Part shown: positions 27,436-36,681 of the stretch, piece after piece
Layout of the letters: each line of letters begins with the position of its first letter
Position numbering within the stretch: position 1 is the first letter of the stretch
Assembly (NCBI RefSeq): GCF_029338395.1
Contig: NZ_CP119810.1
Location: 363,348 to 427,347 of the forward strand
DNA: 64,000 bases
Direction: 5' to 3'
Source: Halorussus caseinilyticus
GTDB taxonomy: Archaea; Halobacteriota; Halobacteria; Halobacteriales; Haladaptataceae
The notes under the pieces: model-generated
Database searches by the model: none
What the model was told of the DNA's origin: nothing
The model's input: only the letters and a program-made list of their open reading frames with translations
Made by a program: the position numbers and the translations under genes

Positions 27436-29208
27436 TCAGGTATCTACGATGATGTCGTAGTTCGGGTCGAACAGCGAGTTGACTTCGACGCCGCGGTAGC
27501 CCGGAATCGCGCGCCACCGCAGGTCGCGGTAGCGGTCGGCGTAGCGCCGGACGTACTCGGTGGCGCGGGCCGAATCGGGGTCGGGGAACGGCGCTCGCTC
27601 GCCGGGCGCGAGGACGTAGAACTGCTCTACGCGCTCTACGTCGCCGTCGCGGTCCACGTCCTCCCACGCCCAGTAGGGCGCGTAGCGGTCGAACCCGGCC
27701 GCTCGGACCGTGTTCAGGTACGCCTTGTGGTGCTGGGGGTAGCCGTACTGGGAGTAGGCCCACGCGACCACCGCGCCGTCTGGTTCGAGGTGCCGCCGGA
27801 GCGACCCGTAGAACTCCTTGGAGTAGAGCTTGAGCAGGTCGTCGTCCGTCGCGCCGGGGATGTCGAGCAACACGAGGTCGTAGGTCTCGTCGGTGTTCTT
27901 GAGGTAGGCGTAGCCGTCGCCGACCGTGGTGTTCAGTCGGTCGTACTCGTAGGCGTCGTCGTGCCAGCGCGCGAAGAACGAGTCGTTTCGCGCGTGGGCC
28001 ATGAACTCGGCGTCCAAGTCCACGTGGTCCACGCTCACGTCGTACTTCCGGAGGTGGTCGATGGCTATCCAGTCGCCGCCGCCGACGACGAGGACGTTCG
28101 TCTCCGGTCCGCGGTCGTACATCGACATCGGCACGTCCACGAGTCCCCGGTGGTAGGAGTCGGCCCAGCTCTCGCAGAGTTGGACCGCGGTGCCGAGTCG
28201 GAGGCACTGCTCGGTCTCGCCGGGGAAGTAAGGGTTCGCTCCGCTTCCGGTCCACGTCCGGTCGTAGCGGACGACGTGCTGGTACTGGGTGGTCCACTGG
28301 CTGGTGATTTCGGCGTCCATCGCGCCCTTCGCGTACTCGGACTCTATCTGCTGTTCGAGGTAGAGTTCGGTCACGCCGCGGTCAACCTGCCGGTGGTTGG
28401 CGACCGCGCCCGCGTACCCGGCGGTCAGGACGAGACACGCCGCGAGGAGCGCGGCCGACTCCCGACTCGCCAGCACGCGGCGCTCGCCCGCGAACAGGCC
28501 CCACGAGCGCTCGCTGAACCGGGCGACGAACACCAGCGCGGCCACGCAGTTCAGCAGGGCCAGCACGAAGATGGTCGGCACGAGTCCGAGCGCGGGGTAG
28601 AGAACCTTCGCGTAGACGACGGCCCCAAACAGGCCGCCCACGTAGTCCATCGCCAGCACGACCGAGAGACCGCTCCGGTCGCCCGGCGTGCGCTCGACGC
28701 TCCAGAACCGTCCGAGGACGCCCAGCGCGGCCCCGTAGAGGCGGCCGAACCCGCGCGTGACCGCGGTCGGGAGGACGCGCCCCGACTCGTCGGTCCGTTC
28801 GACCATCCGGGTCAGCAAGGGGAGTTCGAAGCCCGAGAGGAACCCGACCGCGATGGCGGGGAGTCGCGCGGCGACCCACACGGCTTCTGCAGGCACGGCC
28901 TTCGGAATCGTCACGCTGTTGAGACCGACGACGAGCATGAACCCCGCGGGCGCGACTGCGGCCAGATACACCTCGGTCCGGAAGAAGTTCGAGGGCGCGT
29001 CGGCCTGCAAGTCGTCGGACATCGCCGACCCGACGCCGAGACTGAAGAAGTACAGACCGACCGTGATGACGTACTGGGTGACGGTGCCGCCGTACATCAC
29101 GGTCAGCAACTCCGAGTAGACGAACTCGTAGGCGAAGCTACAGAACGACACGACGTACGTGATTGCCAGCAGGGTCAGCGTCTTGGTCCGCGTGGAGACG
29201 TTCGGCAT
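27436..29208 (-). CDS. Membrane-anchored spermidine synthase-like aminopropyltransferase
   Basis: A 590-residue protein. The N-terminal 270 or so residues form about seven membrane segments, beginning TLTLLAITYVVSFCSFAYEF. The C-terminal domain is a spermidine synthase fold with NVLVVGGGDWIAIDHLRKY (nucleotide loop), DHVDLDAEF (acidic ligand), TVGDGYAYL and DLVLLDIPGA (catalytic Asp region). The GGGDG of true SpeE is GGGDW here, so substrate use may differ. Homologues with this architecture occur in DUF350/DUF4178/DUF2617 clusters and may modify a membrane-associated or peptide substrate rather than putrescine. Confidence 0.88.
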   Translation of the reverse strand: MPNVSTRTKTLTLLAITYVVSFCSFAYEFVYSELLTVMYGGTVTQYVITVGLYFFSLGVGSAMSDDLQADAPSNFFRTEVYLAAVAPAGFMLVVGLNSVTIPKAVPAEAVWVAARLPAIAVGFLSGFELPLLTRMVERTDESGRVLPTAVTRGFGRLYGAALGVLGRFWSVERTPGDRSGLSVVLAMDYVGGLFGAVVYAKVLYPALGLVPTIFVLALLNCVAALVFVARFSERSWGLFAGERRVLASRESAALLAACLVLTAGYAGAVANHRQVDRGVTELYLEQQIESEYAKGAMDAEITSQWTTQYQHVVRYDRTWTGSGANPYFPGETEQCLRLGTAVQLCESWADSYHRGLVDVPMSMYDRGPETNVLVVGGGDWIAIDHLRKYDVSVDHVDLDAEFMAHARNDSFFARWHDDAYEYDRLNTTVGDGYAYLKNTDETYDLVLLDIPGATDDDLLKLYSKEFYGSLRRHLEPDGAVVAWAYSQYGYPQHHKAYLNTVRAAGFDRYAPYWAWEDVDRDGDVERVEQFYVLAPGERAPFPDPDSARATEYVRRYADRYRDLRWRAIPGYRGVEVNSLFDPNYDIIVDT

Positions 29209-29272
29209 AGGTCAGGGAGTCGGGGAAGGCGGCGGAGTCTTCGCGTCGGAAACACCCGCGAACTGGACGGAG

Positions 29273-29977
29273 TTAAATCCGTGGGGAAACTTTCCACTGC
29301 TTCTCGACTTCGTACCCGGCGTCGGTCCCGAGACCCTCGTCCACTTTCAGGTCCACGCACTCCCACTCGAAGTCGTGGTTGTTCGGCCCGCCGACGAGTT
29401 CCGCGCCGACGCGGTACCAGCCGTCCCGTCGAATCTCGCAGGTCTCGGTCCCGTCGGGGTCGCTCACGCGGCAGTCCCACGGCACCGGTCCCGCGCCGGG
29501 CGCGTCGTCCTCCATCTCGAAGTCACTCCCGAGGTAAGCCACCCCGAGCGTCGCGGCGGTGACGCTGTACCTCGACACGTCGTCGTCGTGGTCGTCGTAC
29601 CAGTCGTCGGCGTACGCGCCGCCGTGCCACCACGCGCGTCCGTGGCCGGTCTTGGGGGCGCTACTGTAGCCACCGTCCGCGCGGCCGGTGGCACCGCGGC
29701 CGCCGCTCCCGCCTTTGCCCTTCGCGCGGGCGCTCCCGACGGGGCTGAAGCCGCCGACTTCGTTGGGGTCGGCGAGCGCGCTCTGGCCGTCGGAGTCGTA
29801 CCGGGACACGACCCACGTGTTCTCTTCGAGGTCGATTTGGAGTTTTCCGTTCTCGGTCTCGATGTTCCGGAAGACGTTCGACTTTCGCGGCGGTGGGGAG
29901 CTACTGCCGCTGGAACAGCCTGCGAGCGCGGAGGCGGCCACGAGGCCGGTACCAGCGATAAATTCGCGGCGTCGCAT
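29273..29977 (-). CDS. Tat lipoprotein of the spermidine synthase-like cluster
   Basis: A 234-residue protein from ATG 29977. The N-terminus MRRREFIAGTGLVAASALAGC has a twin-arginine motif and a lipobox with Cys22, so the protein is exported folded and lipid-anchored. The mature part has a strand ENTWVVSRYDSDGQS, a Gly/Ser/Lys linker, a His/Trp/Asp-rich section (WWHGGAYADDWYDDHDDD) and two cysteines in WDCRVSDPDGTETCEI. It occupies the place DUF4247 lipoproteins hold in bacterial clusters, but I could not confirm the family by eye. It is the first gene of the operon. Confidence 0.6.
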   Translation of the reverse strand: MRRREFIAGTGLVAASALAGCSSGSSSPPPRKSNVFRNIETENGKLQIDLEENTWVVSRYDSDGQSALADPNEVGGFSPVGSARAKGKGGSGGRGATGRADGGYSSAPKTGHGRAWWHGGAYADDWYDDHDDDVSRYSVTAATLGVAYLGSDFEMEDDAPGAGPVPWDCRVSDPDGTETCEIRRDGWYRVGAELVGGPNNHDFEWECVDLKVDEGLGTDAGYEVEKQWKVSPRI

Positions 29978-30131
29978 GGCCACATTCTTCGTATGAATCC
30001 TATAAATGCTTATTGAAAAATTCTCGGCGAGCGACCGAAACGCGAGGGATTTCCGAAGAGGAGGACTCGACTCGACAGAACGGTTCGTCGGTCGCACGGC
30101 CACCGCGCAGTCGTCGCGGTCGCCACAATCA

Positions 30132-30165
30132 CGCGGCCGTCGCCGACGAGTCGGCGACGGCCGCG
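30132..30165. repeat. Perfect 15-bp inverted repeat, intergenic
   Basis: The arms are 30132-30146 and 30151-30165 with loop CGAG, in the 290-bp gap between the Tat lipoprotein start and the end of the reductase gene. It is followed on the plus strand by AT-rich sequence (30178-30225). No gene is seen in the gap. Confidence 0.8.
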
Positions 30166-30267
30166 ACCGATTAGAGACTGATATACAATTCTATAAAATG
30201 GATATAGATACTGTAGAGAAAGAAGAACACGTCTCCACCGAAGGTAAATCGTTCTCTGACGCCGCGT

Positions 30268-31437
30268 CTACGTCATCGCGTCCGCGGACACGTCGGGGTT
30301 CTCGCGGAAGAACCGAACCAGCGCGTCGGCGTACTCCTCGAACGCCGGGCACGCGACCCCGCTCCCGTGCAGGTCCCGAATCGCGTTCGCGCAGGTGTAA
30401 CTCGTCGGGTGGACGAAGTAGTCCAGAACCGCCGGTTCGACCCCGAGCGCGTCGGCTAGTCCCGGAATCGCGTCGAGCGAGCGCCGGGCGAGACTCGCGC
30501 CGCCCGGCACGGGCACCCGGAGAATCCGGGTGCCCGTCGCCGCCGCGAACGTCCGGACCATCCCCGCGACGGTGGGCGGGTTCGGGTCACAGAGCTGATA
30601 CACCTCGCCCGCGGAGTCGTCGCGGGCGCTCAGGTTGGCTATCGCCTCGACTACGAAGTCGCGGGGCACGACGTTGACTTCGTAGTCGCGGGGGTCCCCG
30701 AACGTTGGCACCGCGGCGACGTTCGCGCCCGGCAGGAGCGCCGACTGCCGCCCGAGCAGTTCCAGCAGGTAGTACGGCCCGTCGTACTTCTGAGTCTCGC
30801 CCGTCTCGCTGTCGCCGACGGTGATTGCTGGCCGGTAAATCGTCGCCGGGAGACCGTCGTCCATCCGGCGCTGGACCTCGACCTCCGCGAGAAACTTGGT
30901 CTCCTCGTAGTGGTTGTTGAAGGTCTGTCCCACGTCGAGGTCACGGTGGGTAAACACGCCGTCGTGCCGCCCGCTGACGTAGCAGGTGCTGACGTACTGG
31001 AACCGCCGGAGGGCCGGACACCCCGCCGCGAAGTCCAGCACGTTGCGGGTCCCCTCGACGTTGACCGCCATCCCCACCTCGCGGGCGACTCCGAGGTCGT
31101 ACACCGCCGCGAGGTGGTACACCTCCACCGCGTCGGCCTGCAAGTCCGCGTAGTCGTCGCCCAAGCCGAGGTCCGACTCCGTAACGTCGCCCTCGTACAG
31201 TTCGACGCGCGACGGCGCGGACTCGTCCGCGCCGTCGCGCGGGTCGCGCTCCCGGTTTCGCTCCCCGTCGCGCTTTCGTCCCTCGATTTCGGCGGCGCGT
31301 CGCTCGGCGAGGTCCCGGTACTTCGACTGAACCAGACACCGAACCGGCACGTCCTCGGGGTACCGGTCGAGCAAGCGCGCGACCAGTTCGGACCCCAGAA
31401 AGCCGGGGAACCCGGTCAGGAACACCGATTCCGCCAT
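30268..31437 (-). CDS. Extended SDR, acyl-reductase-like (NAD_binding_4 type)
   Basis: A 389-residue protein whose ATG overlaps the upstream stop (ATGA). It has FLTGFPGFLGSELVARLL (NAD(P) motif TGFPGFLG at about residues 7-15), VYHLAAVYDL, NVEGTRNVLDFA, FQYVSTCYVSG and a catalytic YxxxK in NNHYEETKFLAE. This pattern is closest to the male-sterility/thioester reductase NAD_binding_4 group, which reduces acyl thioesters to aldehydes or alcohols. Coupling to an aldehyde dehydrogenase supports a shared acyl/aldehyde pathway. Two perfect hairpins (30509-30537 and 31207-31240) lie in non-conserved parts. Confidence 0.82.
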   Translation of the reverse strand: MAESVFLTGFPGFLGSELVARLLDRYPEDVPVRCLVQSKYRDLAERRAAEIEGRKRDGERNRERDPRDGADESAPSRVELYEGDVTESDLGLGDDYADLQADAVEVYHLAAVYDLGVAREVGMAVNVEGTRNVLDFAAGCPALRRFQYVSTCYVSGRHDGVFTHRDLDVGQTFNNHYEETKFLAEVEVQRRMDDGLPATIYRPAITVGDSETGETQKYDGPYYLLELLGRQSALLPGANVAAVPTFGDPRDYEVNVVPRDFVVEAIANLSARDDSAGEVYQLCDPNPPTVAGMVRTFAAATGTRILRVPVPGGASLARRSLDAIPGLADALGVEPAVLDYFVHPTSYTCANAIRDLHGSGVACPAFEEYADALVRFFRENPDVSADAMT

Positions 31438-33038
31438 CACCGCACCCCCGGAATCCGGTCCATCGCTCGGAGCGCGAGCGCCATCCCCGTCGCGTACCAC
31501 GAGTCGGGCACCCCGCGCGGCGCGCCAATCGGCGCGCCGCGCTGTTCGGCGACGGTCTGTGCCTCGGTGTACTTCAGGAACCCTTCGTCGCCGTGCCGTC
31601 GCCCGAGTCCCGAGTCCTTCATCCCGCCCATCGGCGCGTCGATGGAGGCCCACGCCGCGGCGTAGGCGTCGTTGACGTTGACCGTCCCGCAGTCGATACG
31701 CCGGGCGATGTCCCGGCCGCGCTCGCCGTCCTCGGTCCAGACGCTCGCGTTCAGACCGTAGTCGGAGTCGTTCGCCATCCGAATCGCCTCCGACTCGGCG
31801 TCGAAGGGTTCGACCGACACCACCGGGCCGAAGGTCTCTTCGCACCCGGCCGCCATCTCGTCGGTCACGCCCGACAGAACCGTCGGTTCGTAGAAGTACG
31901 GCCCGATGTCGGGCCGCGCTCGGCCGCCGGTCAACACGTCTGCGCCCTTCGCCACGGCGTCCTCGACGTGTCGCTCGACGGTTTCGAGTTGGTCCGGACC
32001 GACCAGCGACCCCACGTCCGGCCCGTAGTCGTAGGCCGGTCGGAGGTCAAGCGCGCGGGTCCGCCGGACGAACCTGTCTAAGAACGCGTCGTAGACCTCG
32101 CTGGCGACGTAGAGGCGCTCGAACGAGATGCAGAGTTGGCCCGCGTTGGTGAAACACCCCTGAATCGCGCCCTCCACCGCCGTTTCGATGTCGGCGTCCG
32201 CGAGAACCACCATCGGGTTCTTGCCGCCGAGTTCGAGCGAGCAGTCGGTCAGATTCGCGCCCGCGCGCCGGGCCACCTCCCGGCCGGTCTCGGTGCTTCC
32301 GGTGAAACAGACGTAATCGGCCTCCTCGACGACTGCGCCGCCCGCCTCGCTCCCGTGGCCCGTCACGACCTGAAACACGTCGTCGGGCGTCCCGGCCTCC
32401 CGGAGGAGGTCCCGGAGCGCCAGCGCCGTAAACGGCGTCTCGCTCGCTGGCTTGCACACCACGGCGTTGCCCGCGAGCAGGGCCGGAATCGCGTCCGACA
32501 CCGAGAGCGTCATCGGGTAGTTCCACGGTGAGACGACGCCGACGACGCCGACGGGTCGCCGGTTGACGGTGGTCTTCGTGAGCAACGGAAGCGCCCCCTT
32601 CCGGCGCGAGGGCGCGAGGTAGTCGGCGGCGCGGTGGGCGTAGTGGCGCGCGGTGGTCGCCACGTCCAGCACCTCCTCGAAGGCGTCGATGCGCGCTTTC
32701 CCGCTTTCGAGTTGGGTCACGTCGAGCAGTTCGGCCCGCCGGTCCAACGCGAGGTCGTGAAACCGCCGGACGACGGCCGCGCGCTCGGACGCCTCACGGT
32801 CGGCCCACGCAGGTTGGGCCTCCCGCGCGCGCTCGAACGCCGCGAGTACGTCCGCGGACGTACTCGCGGGAATCGTTTGTATGGTACTTCCAGAGTACGG
32901 CGCTTCGACCGGAATTTCGGGGCGGTCGTCCTCGGTCCGGACCGACGCGGCGAGACGAGAGAGCGCGTCGGCAGTTGTTCGCTCCGGGAGTCGGTCCGAA
33001 GTCGTGGTCATGTCGTTCGGTTCGCTCTTCGCTTCCAT
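31437..33038 (-). CDS. Aldehyde dehydrogenase, succinate-semialdehyde dehydrogenase type
   Basis: A 533-residue protein from ATG 33038 (ATG 33011 is an alternative). ALDH motifs are VGVVSPWNYPMTLS, ELGGKNPMVVLADAD with the catalytic Glu in LELGG, and the catalytic Cys in FTNAGQLCISFERL. ETFGPVVSVEPFD and NDSDYGLNASVW also match. It oxidises an aldehyde with NAD(P)+. The minus-strand TTATACTTTTTG about 30 bp upstream is a probable box A. The C-terminus and the N-terminal segment contain perfect palindromes (31515-31542 and 32841-32868). It is cotranscribed with the reductase gene. Confidence 0.93.
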   Translation of the reverse strand: MEAKSEPNDMTTTSDRLPERTTADALSRLAASVRTEDDRPEIPVEAPYSGSTIQTIPASTSADVLAAFERAREAQPAWADREASERAAVVRRFHDLALDRRAELLDVTQLESGKARIDAFEEVLDVATTARHYAHRAADYLAPSRRKGALPLLTKTTVNRRPVGVVGVVSPWNYPMTLSVSDAIPALLAGNAVVCKPASETPFTALALRDLLREAGTPDDVFQVVTGHGSEAGGAVVEEADYVCFTGSTETGREVARRAGANLTDCSLELGGKNPMVVLADADIETAVEGAIQGCFTNAGQLCISFERLYVASEVYDAFLDRFVRRTRALDLRPAYDYGPDVGSLVGPDQLETVERHVEDAVAKGADVLTGGRARPDIGPYFYEPTVLSGVTDEMAAGCEETFGPVVSVEPFDAESEAIRMANDSDYGLNASVWTEDGERGRDIARRIDCGTVNVNDAYAAAWASIDAPMGGMKDSGLGRRHGDEGFLKYTEAQTVAEQRGAPIGAPRGVPDSWYATGMALALRAMDRIPGVR

Positions 33039-33139
33039 TAGGGTTCTGCCGGGCGTCGGACTCCTTCGTCGCTCAAAAAGTATAAGAAAATAAACCTGTA
33101 ATCGCAACCTATAAATCGGTCCCTTTAGGGGTTGTTTCC

Positions 33140-34527
33140 ATGGGGTCGTATCAGACGTATTTACGAGTCGCGTTCGCGTTTCTCGTCGTCGTGCCCACCG
33201 GCGGCGTCTTTCTGACGCACACCGGGAGCGTCTTGGCCGCGGTGGATGGCGACGAGTCCGCCGCCGAGAATCCGGTCGTCCACGAACCGGACGAACTCCG
33301 GGCCGCCGAGAACCTCACAATCGTCACCGCCCACTACAACGACGAGAAGAACGGCAGTCTCACCGCGTTCGCAGGCGACGGCGACGTGGTGTACGAGACC
33401 AGAGCCTACCAGCGAATCTTCGACGTTGACCCCGTTCCCGGCGAGGCCTACACCGTGACGTACGTCGGAAGTTCCGTCCGCCCGAACTCGAAGTGTAAAC
33501 TCGGGCCGGGTTCGAGTCTGAACTGCGTCCGGAACGTGGTCGAACGCCTCAACCTGAGTACCGGCGAGTCCGAGCGAGTCTACACCTACGAGGTGGTCAC
33601 GCGCCACTCCCACGACAGCGTCCACGACGTGGACCGCATCGACGACAGCCACTATCTGGTCGCCGACATCTTCCACAACCGGGTGTTCGTCGTCAACACC
33701 TCGTCGAACGTGATTACGTGGGAGTGGCGCGCCCGGAGCGAGTTCCCCTACTCGACCGGCGGTCCCATCCGAGACTGGACCCACCTCAACGACGTGGAGT
33801 ACCTCGAAGACCAGAACGTCGTGATGGCCGACCCCGGAACCACGACCAAGTGTGGTTCATCCACCGCGAGCGCGGACTGCTCGAAAACCGGACGCTCGGC
33901 GCGGACGACGACCACGACACGCTCTACGAACAGCACAACCCCGACTACATCCCCGAGGAACGCGGCGGCCCGGCGGCCGTGATTGCGGACTCCGAGAACA
34001 ACCGCATCGTGGAGTACCAGCGCGAGAACGAGTCGTGGACTCGGACGTGGACGTGGCGGGACGCCAAGATGGAGTGGCCCCGGGACGCCGACCGTCTGCC
34101 CAACGGCCGGACCCTGATTACCGACACCCACAGCAACCGCGTCTTCGAGGTGAACCGGCAGGGCGAAATCGTCTGGCAGGTGTCGATGGCGAAACCCTAC
34201 GAGGCCGAACGCCTCGGCACGGGCGACGAGAGCGCGGGCGGCGCGAGCGCGACGGCCCTCGACTACGAGTCGCGGACGCCGGGCATTACGACCGACGACT
34301 CCGGAGACGCCAACCGCGGACTCGGCGCGCAGGTCTACGGCGCGGTCCGGTCGCTGGTTCCCTCGAAACTCTACCACGGACTCAAGTGGGTCATTCCGGC
34401 GTGGATGGGCCTGTTCGACGTACTCCTGACCGCTCTCTCGGGCGTCTCGCTGGCGGCTTGGGCGCTGGCCGAACTCTACTGGACCGACCGCGTGTCGGTC
34501 CGGAGTCCGGTCCGACTGCGGTTGTGA
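33140..34527 (+). pseudogene. Arylsulfotransferase (ASST) family protein, frameshifted
   Basis: The first frame (from ATG 33140) has a signal/membrane segment (residues about 8-30), TIVTAHYNDEKNGSLTAF and the beta-propeller part HSHDSVHDVDRIDDSHYLVAD...WTHLNDVEYLEDQNVVM. The second frame takes over at the C-run 33832-33835 and reads RNHDQVWFIHRERGLLENRTLGADDDHDTLYEQHNPDY, GRTLITDTHSNRVFEV and a C-terminal membrane anchor to 34527. Adding one base in the C-run joins them into one protein of about 463 residues. Haloarchaeal homologues are membrane-bound ASST-like propellers. Either a sequencing indel or a true inactivation. Confidence 0.85.
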
Positions 34528-34534
34528 ACCGCTT

Positions 34535-35575
34535 CTAATTTCTGTCGTGAAACGCGGTCACGAGGTCGTAGAGCGCCCGCCGCCGGTCGCCGTGCATCGC
34601 GTAGTGGTCGGCCCCGGCGAGTTCGGCGTACTCCTTTCGGTCGTCGGCCGCGCCCAGTTCGTCGTAGAGGGTCAGGGCGTCCGACCGGCGGGCGGTGTCG
34701 TCGTCGGTCCCCCGGACGACGAGCGTCGGCGCGTCGATGGCGGCGGGGTCGTAGGGCGGACTCCCGGCACAGCAGTCGCGCACGTCGGCCAGCGCGCCGG
34801 TCTGGGCGACGTAGGCGTCCTCGCGGTCGGCGGCCGCTCCCTGCCCGGACTCGACCATCGCGCGCCAGACGCCCTCGAAGAGCGCGAGATTCTCGTCGGC
34901 GTCCTTCCGTTCGGCGACCGTCTCGCGGTCCTCGACGTAGTACGCGCCGAGGTCCGCGTCGAGACCGAACGCCGAGACGAGTTCCGAGAAGTCGTAGGGC
35001 GGGTCGTACACCGGCGCGCACTGGACGTAGGAGGCCACGTCGGTCGCGTTCGCTCCCGAGTCGCGGTCGGCGAGGAATCGGCCGGTCGTCATGGTGCCCC
35101 ACGAGACGCCGACGAGGTGGACTCGCCCGTGGCGCGCGGTTGCGAAGTCGAACGCGGCGGCAACGTCGTCCGCGGCGTCTCCGGCCCGGACCGGCGGGTC
35201 GTTCGCCTCGGGCGGGTCGGCCATCGCTGGCGGGAACTCGCTGTCGCCGTAGCCCCGCACGTCGAGCGCGTAGGCGGTTCTGCCCGCGTCTGCGGTCGCG
35301 CGGAGCCACGAGTAGGAGGCGTCGAGACGCGAGTCGCCGGACGGCGACTCGCGTCCCTCGACCGGCGGGGCGAACAGCGCCCGCGAGTGGGTGATGGCCC
35401 CGTGGACGAACAGGACCGCCTCGGCGGGCGCGGCGGACGAGTCCGCCGCGCCCGCGTCGTCGGAGGCGGGTGAATCGCCCGCCGCGCCCGCGTCCTCCCC
35501 GCTCTCGGGCGCGTCCTCCCACACCCGGAGTCGGGTGCCGTCGTCGGCCCGCACGTCGTGTGCTGTCAGGTTCAT
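34535..35575 (-). CDS. Alpha/beta hydrolase
   Basis: A 346-residue protein from ATG 35575. The fold is shown by AVLFVHGAITHSRALF (oxyanion HG), YALDVRGYGDSEFP, the nucleophile elbow VGVSWGT (Ser), the acid region LVVRGTDDD and the catalytic His in AGADHYAMHG. Residues about 27-52 are an Ala/Asp/Ser/Glu linker inserted before the first strand, encoded by a 14-bp-arm hairpin (35424-35455). A second hairpin (35326-35355) codes for another variable loop. Substrate unknown. It converges on the ASST gene with a 7-bp gap. Confidence 0.9.
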   Translation of the reverse strand: MNLTAHDVRADDGTRLRVWEDAPESGEDAGAAGDSPASDDAGAADSSAAPAEAVLFVHGAITHSRALFAPPVEGRESPSGDSRLDASYSWLRATADAGRTAYALDVRGYGDSEFPPAMADPPEANDPPVRAGDAADDVAAAFDFATARHGRVHLVGVSWGTMTTGRFLADRDSGANATDVASYVQCAPVYDPPYDFSELVSAFGLDADLGAYYVEDRETVAERKDADENLALFEGVWRAMVESGQGAAADREDAYVAQTGALADVRDCCAGSPPYDPAAIDAPTLVVRGTDDDTARRSDALTLYDELGAADDRKEYAELAGADHYAMHGDRRRALYDLVTAFHDRN

Positions 35576-35589
35576 GGTCGGACTCGCCG

Positions 35590-36564
35590 TCAGTCGTGGC
35601 CCGAGACTTCCACGGGTTCGTAGGGTTCTTCGAGGTACGCGATGTCGCTGGCCGAGAGGTCGATTTCCAGCGCCTCCACCGCGTCTTCTAAGTGTTCGAC
35701 GCTGGTGGTGCCGACGATGGGCGCGTCCACCCAGTCTTTGTGCAGGAGCCACGCCAGTGAGATTTGGGCCATCGTCACACCCTTCTGGGCGGCGAGTTCC
35801 TGCACGCGCTCGTTTATCTCCTTCCCGCCGCCCTCGCGGTAGGGGTGGTCGTACATGTGTTCTTCCGTCTCGCCGCGGGTCGTCGCGTCGATGTCCTCGT
35901 GGGGCCGGGTCAGGTATCCCCGCGCGAGGGGACTCCACGGCATCACGCCGACGCCCTCCTGCTCGCAGAGGGGAAGCATCTCGCGCTCTTCCTCCCGGTA
36001 GACGAGGTTGTAGTGGTTCTGCATCGTCTGGAACCGCTCCAGTCCGAGACTGTCGCTGGCGTGGAGGGCGTCGGCGAACTGGTAGGCCCACATCGAGGAG
36101 GCCCCGACGTGGCGGACCTTCCCGCGGCGCACCGCGTCGTCGAGTGCGCGCAGGGTCTGCTCGATGGGGGTGTCGTCGTCCCACCGGTGAATCTGGTAGA
36201 GGTCGATGGTGTCCATCCCGAGGCGGTCCAGCGAGTTTTCGAGTTCCTGCTCGATTGCCTTCCGCGAGAGACCCCCGGAGTTGGGGTCGTCGTCGTCCAT
36301 CTGGAAGTAGCACTTGGTGGCGACGACGCTCTCGTCGCGCCGACCCTCCAGCGCATCGCCGAGTACGCGCTCGCTCTCGCCGTTCGAATACATGTTCGCG
36401 GTGTCGAAGAAGTTGATACCGAGGTCGATTGCGCGCTCGAGTATCTCCTCGCCCTCCTCGGGGTCCAACACCCACGGCCGCCAGTCGCTCGACCCGAAAC
36501 TCATACATCCGAGACAGATTCGACTGACCTCCGTGCCCGTGTCGCCGAGCGTGGTGTACTCCAT
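35590..36564 (-). CDS. Aldo/keto reductase
   Basis: A 324-residue TIM-barrel NADPH reductase. Catalytic tetrad positions are INFFDTANMYSNG (Asp, Tyr), VVATKCYF (Lys) and LYQIHRWDDD (His). The C-terminal cofactor signature PIVGTTSVEHLEDAV is present. The start MEYTTLGDTGTEVSRICLGCMSFG is typical of AKR7/12-like general aldo/keto reductases. It is 14 bp downstream-adjacent to the hydrolase on the same strand. Substrate unknown. Confidence 0.93.
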   Translation of the reverse strand: MEYTTLGDTGTEVSRICLGCMSFGSSDWRPWVLDPEEGEEILERAIDLGINFFDTANMYSNGESERVLGDALEGRRDESVVATKCYFQMDDDDPNSGGLSRKAIEQELENSLDRLGMDTIDLYQIHRWDDDTPIEQTLRALDDAVRRGKVRHVGASSMWAYQFADALHASDSLGLERFQTMQNHYNLVYREEEREMLPLCEQEGVGVMPWSPLARGYLTRPHEDIDATTRGETEEHMYDHPYREGGGKEINERVQELAAQKGVTMAQISLAWLLHKDWVDAPIVGTTSVEHLEDAVEALEIDLSASDIAYLEEPYEPVEVSGHD

Positions 36565-36681
36565 GCCCCTACGTCGCCCGGCGGGAGTAAAAAGGTGCGT
36601 CAGGCGGCAGGGGAGTCGGCGGCGCGAACGACGGCCCCGAATACCCCAAATCCATTATCCCCCACGCGGAAATCACGCCCG

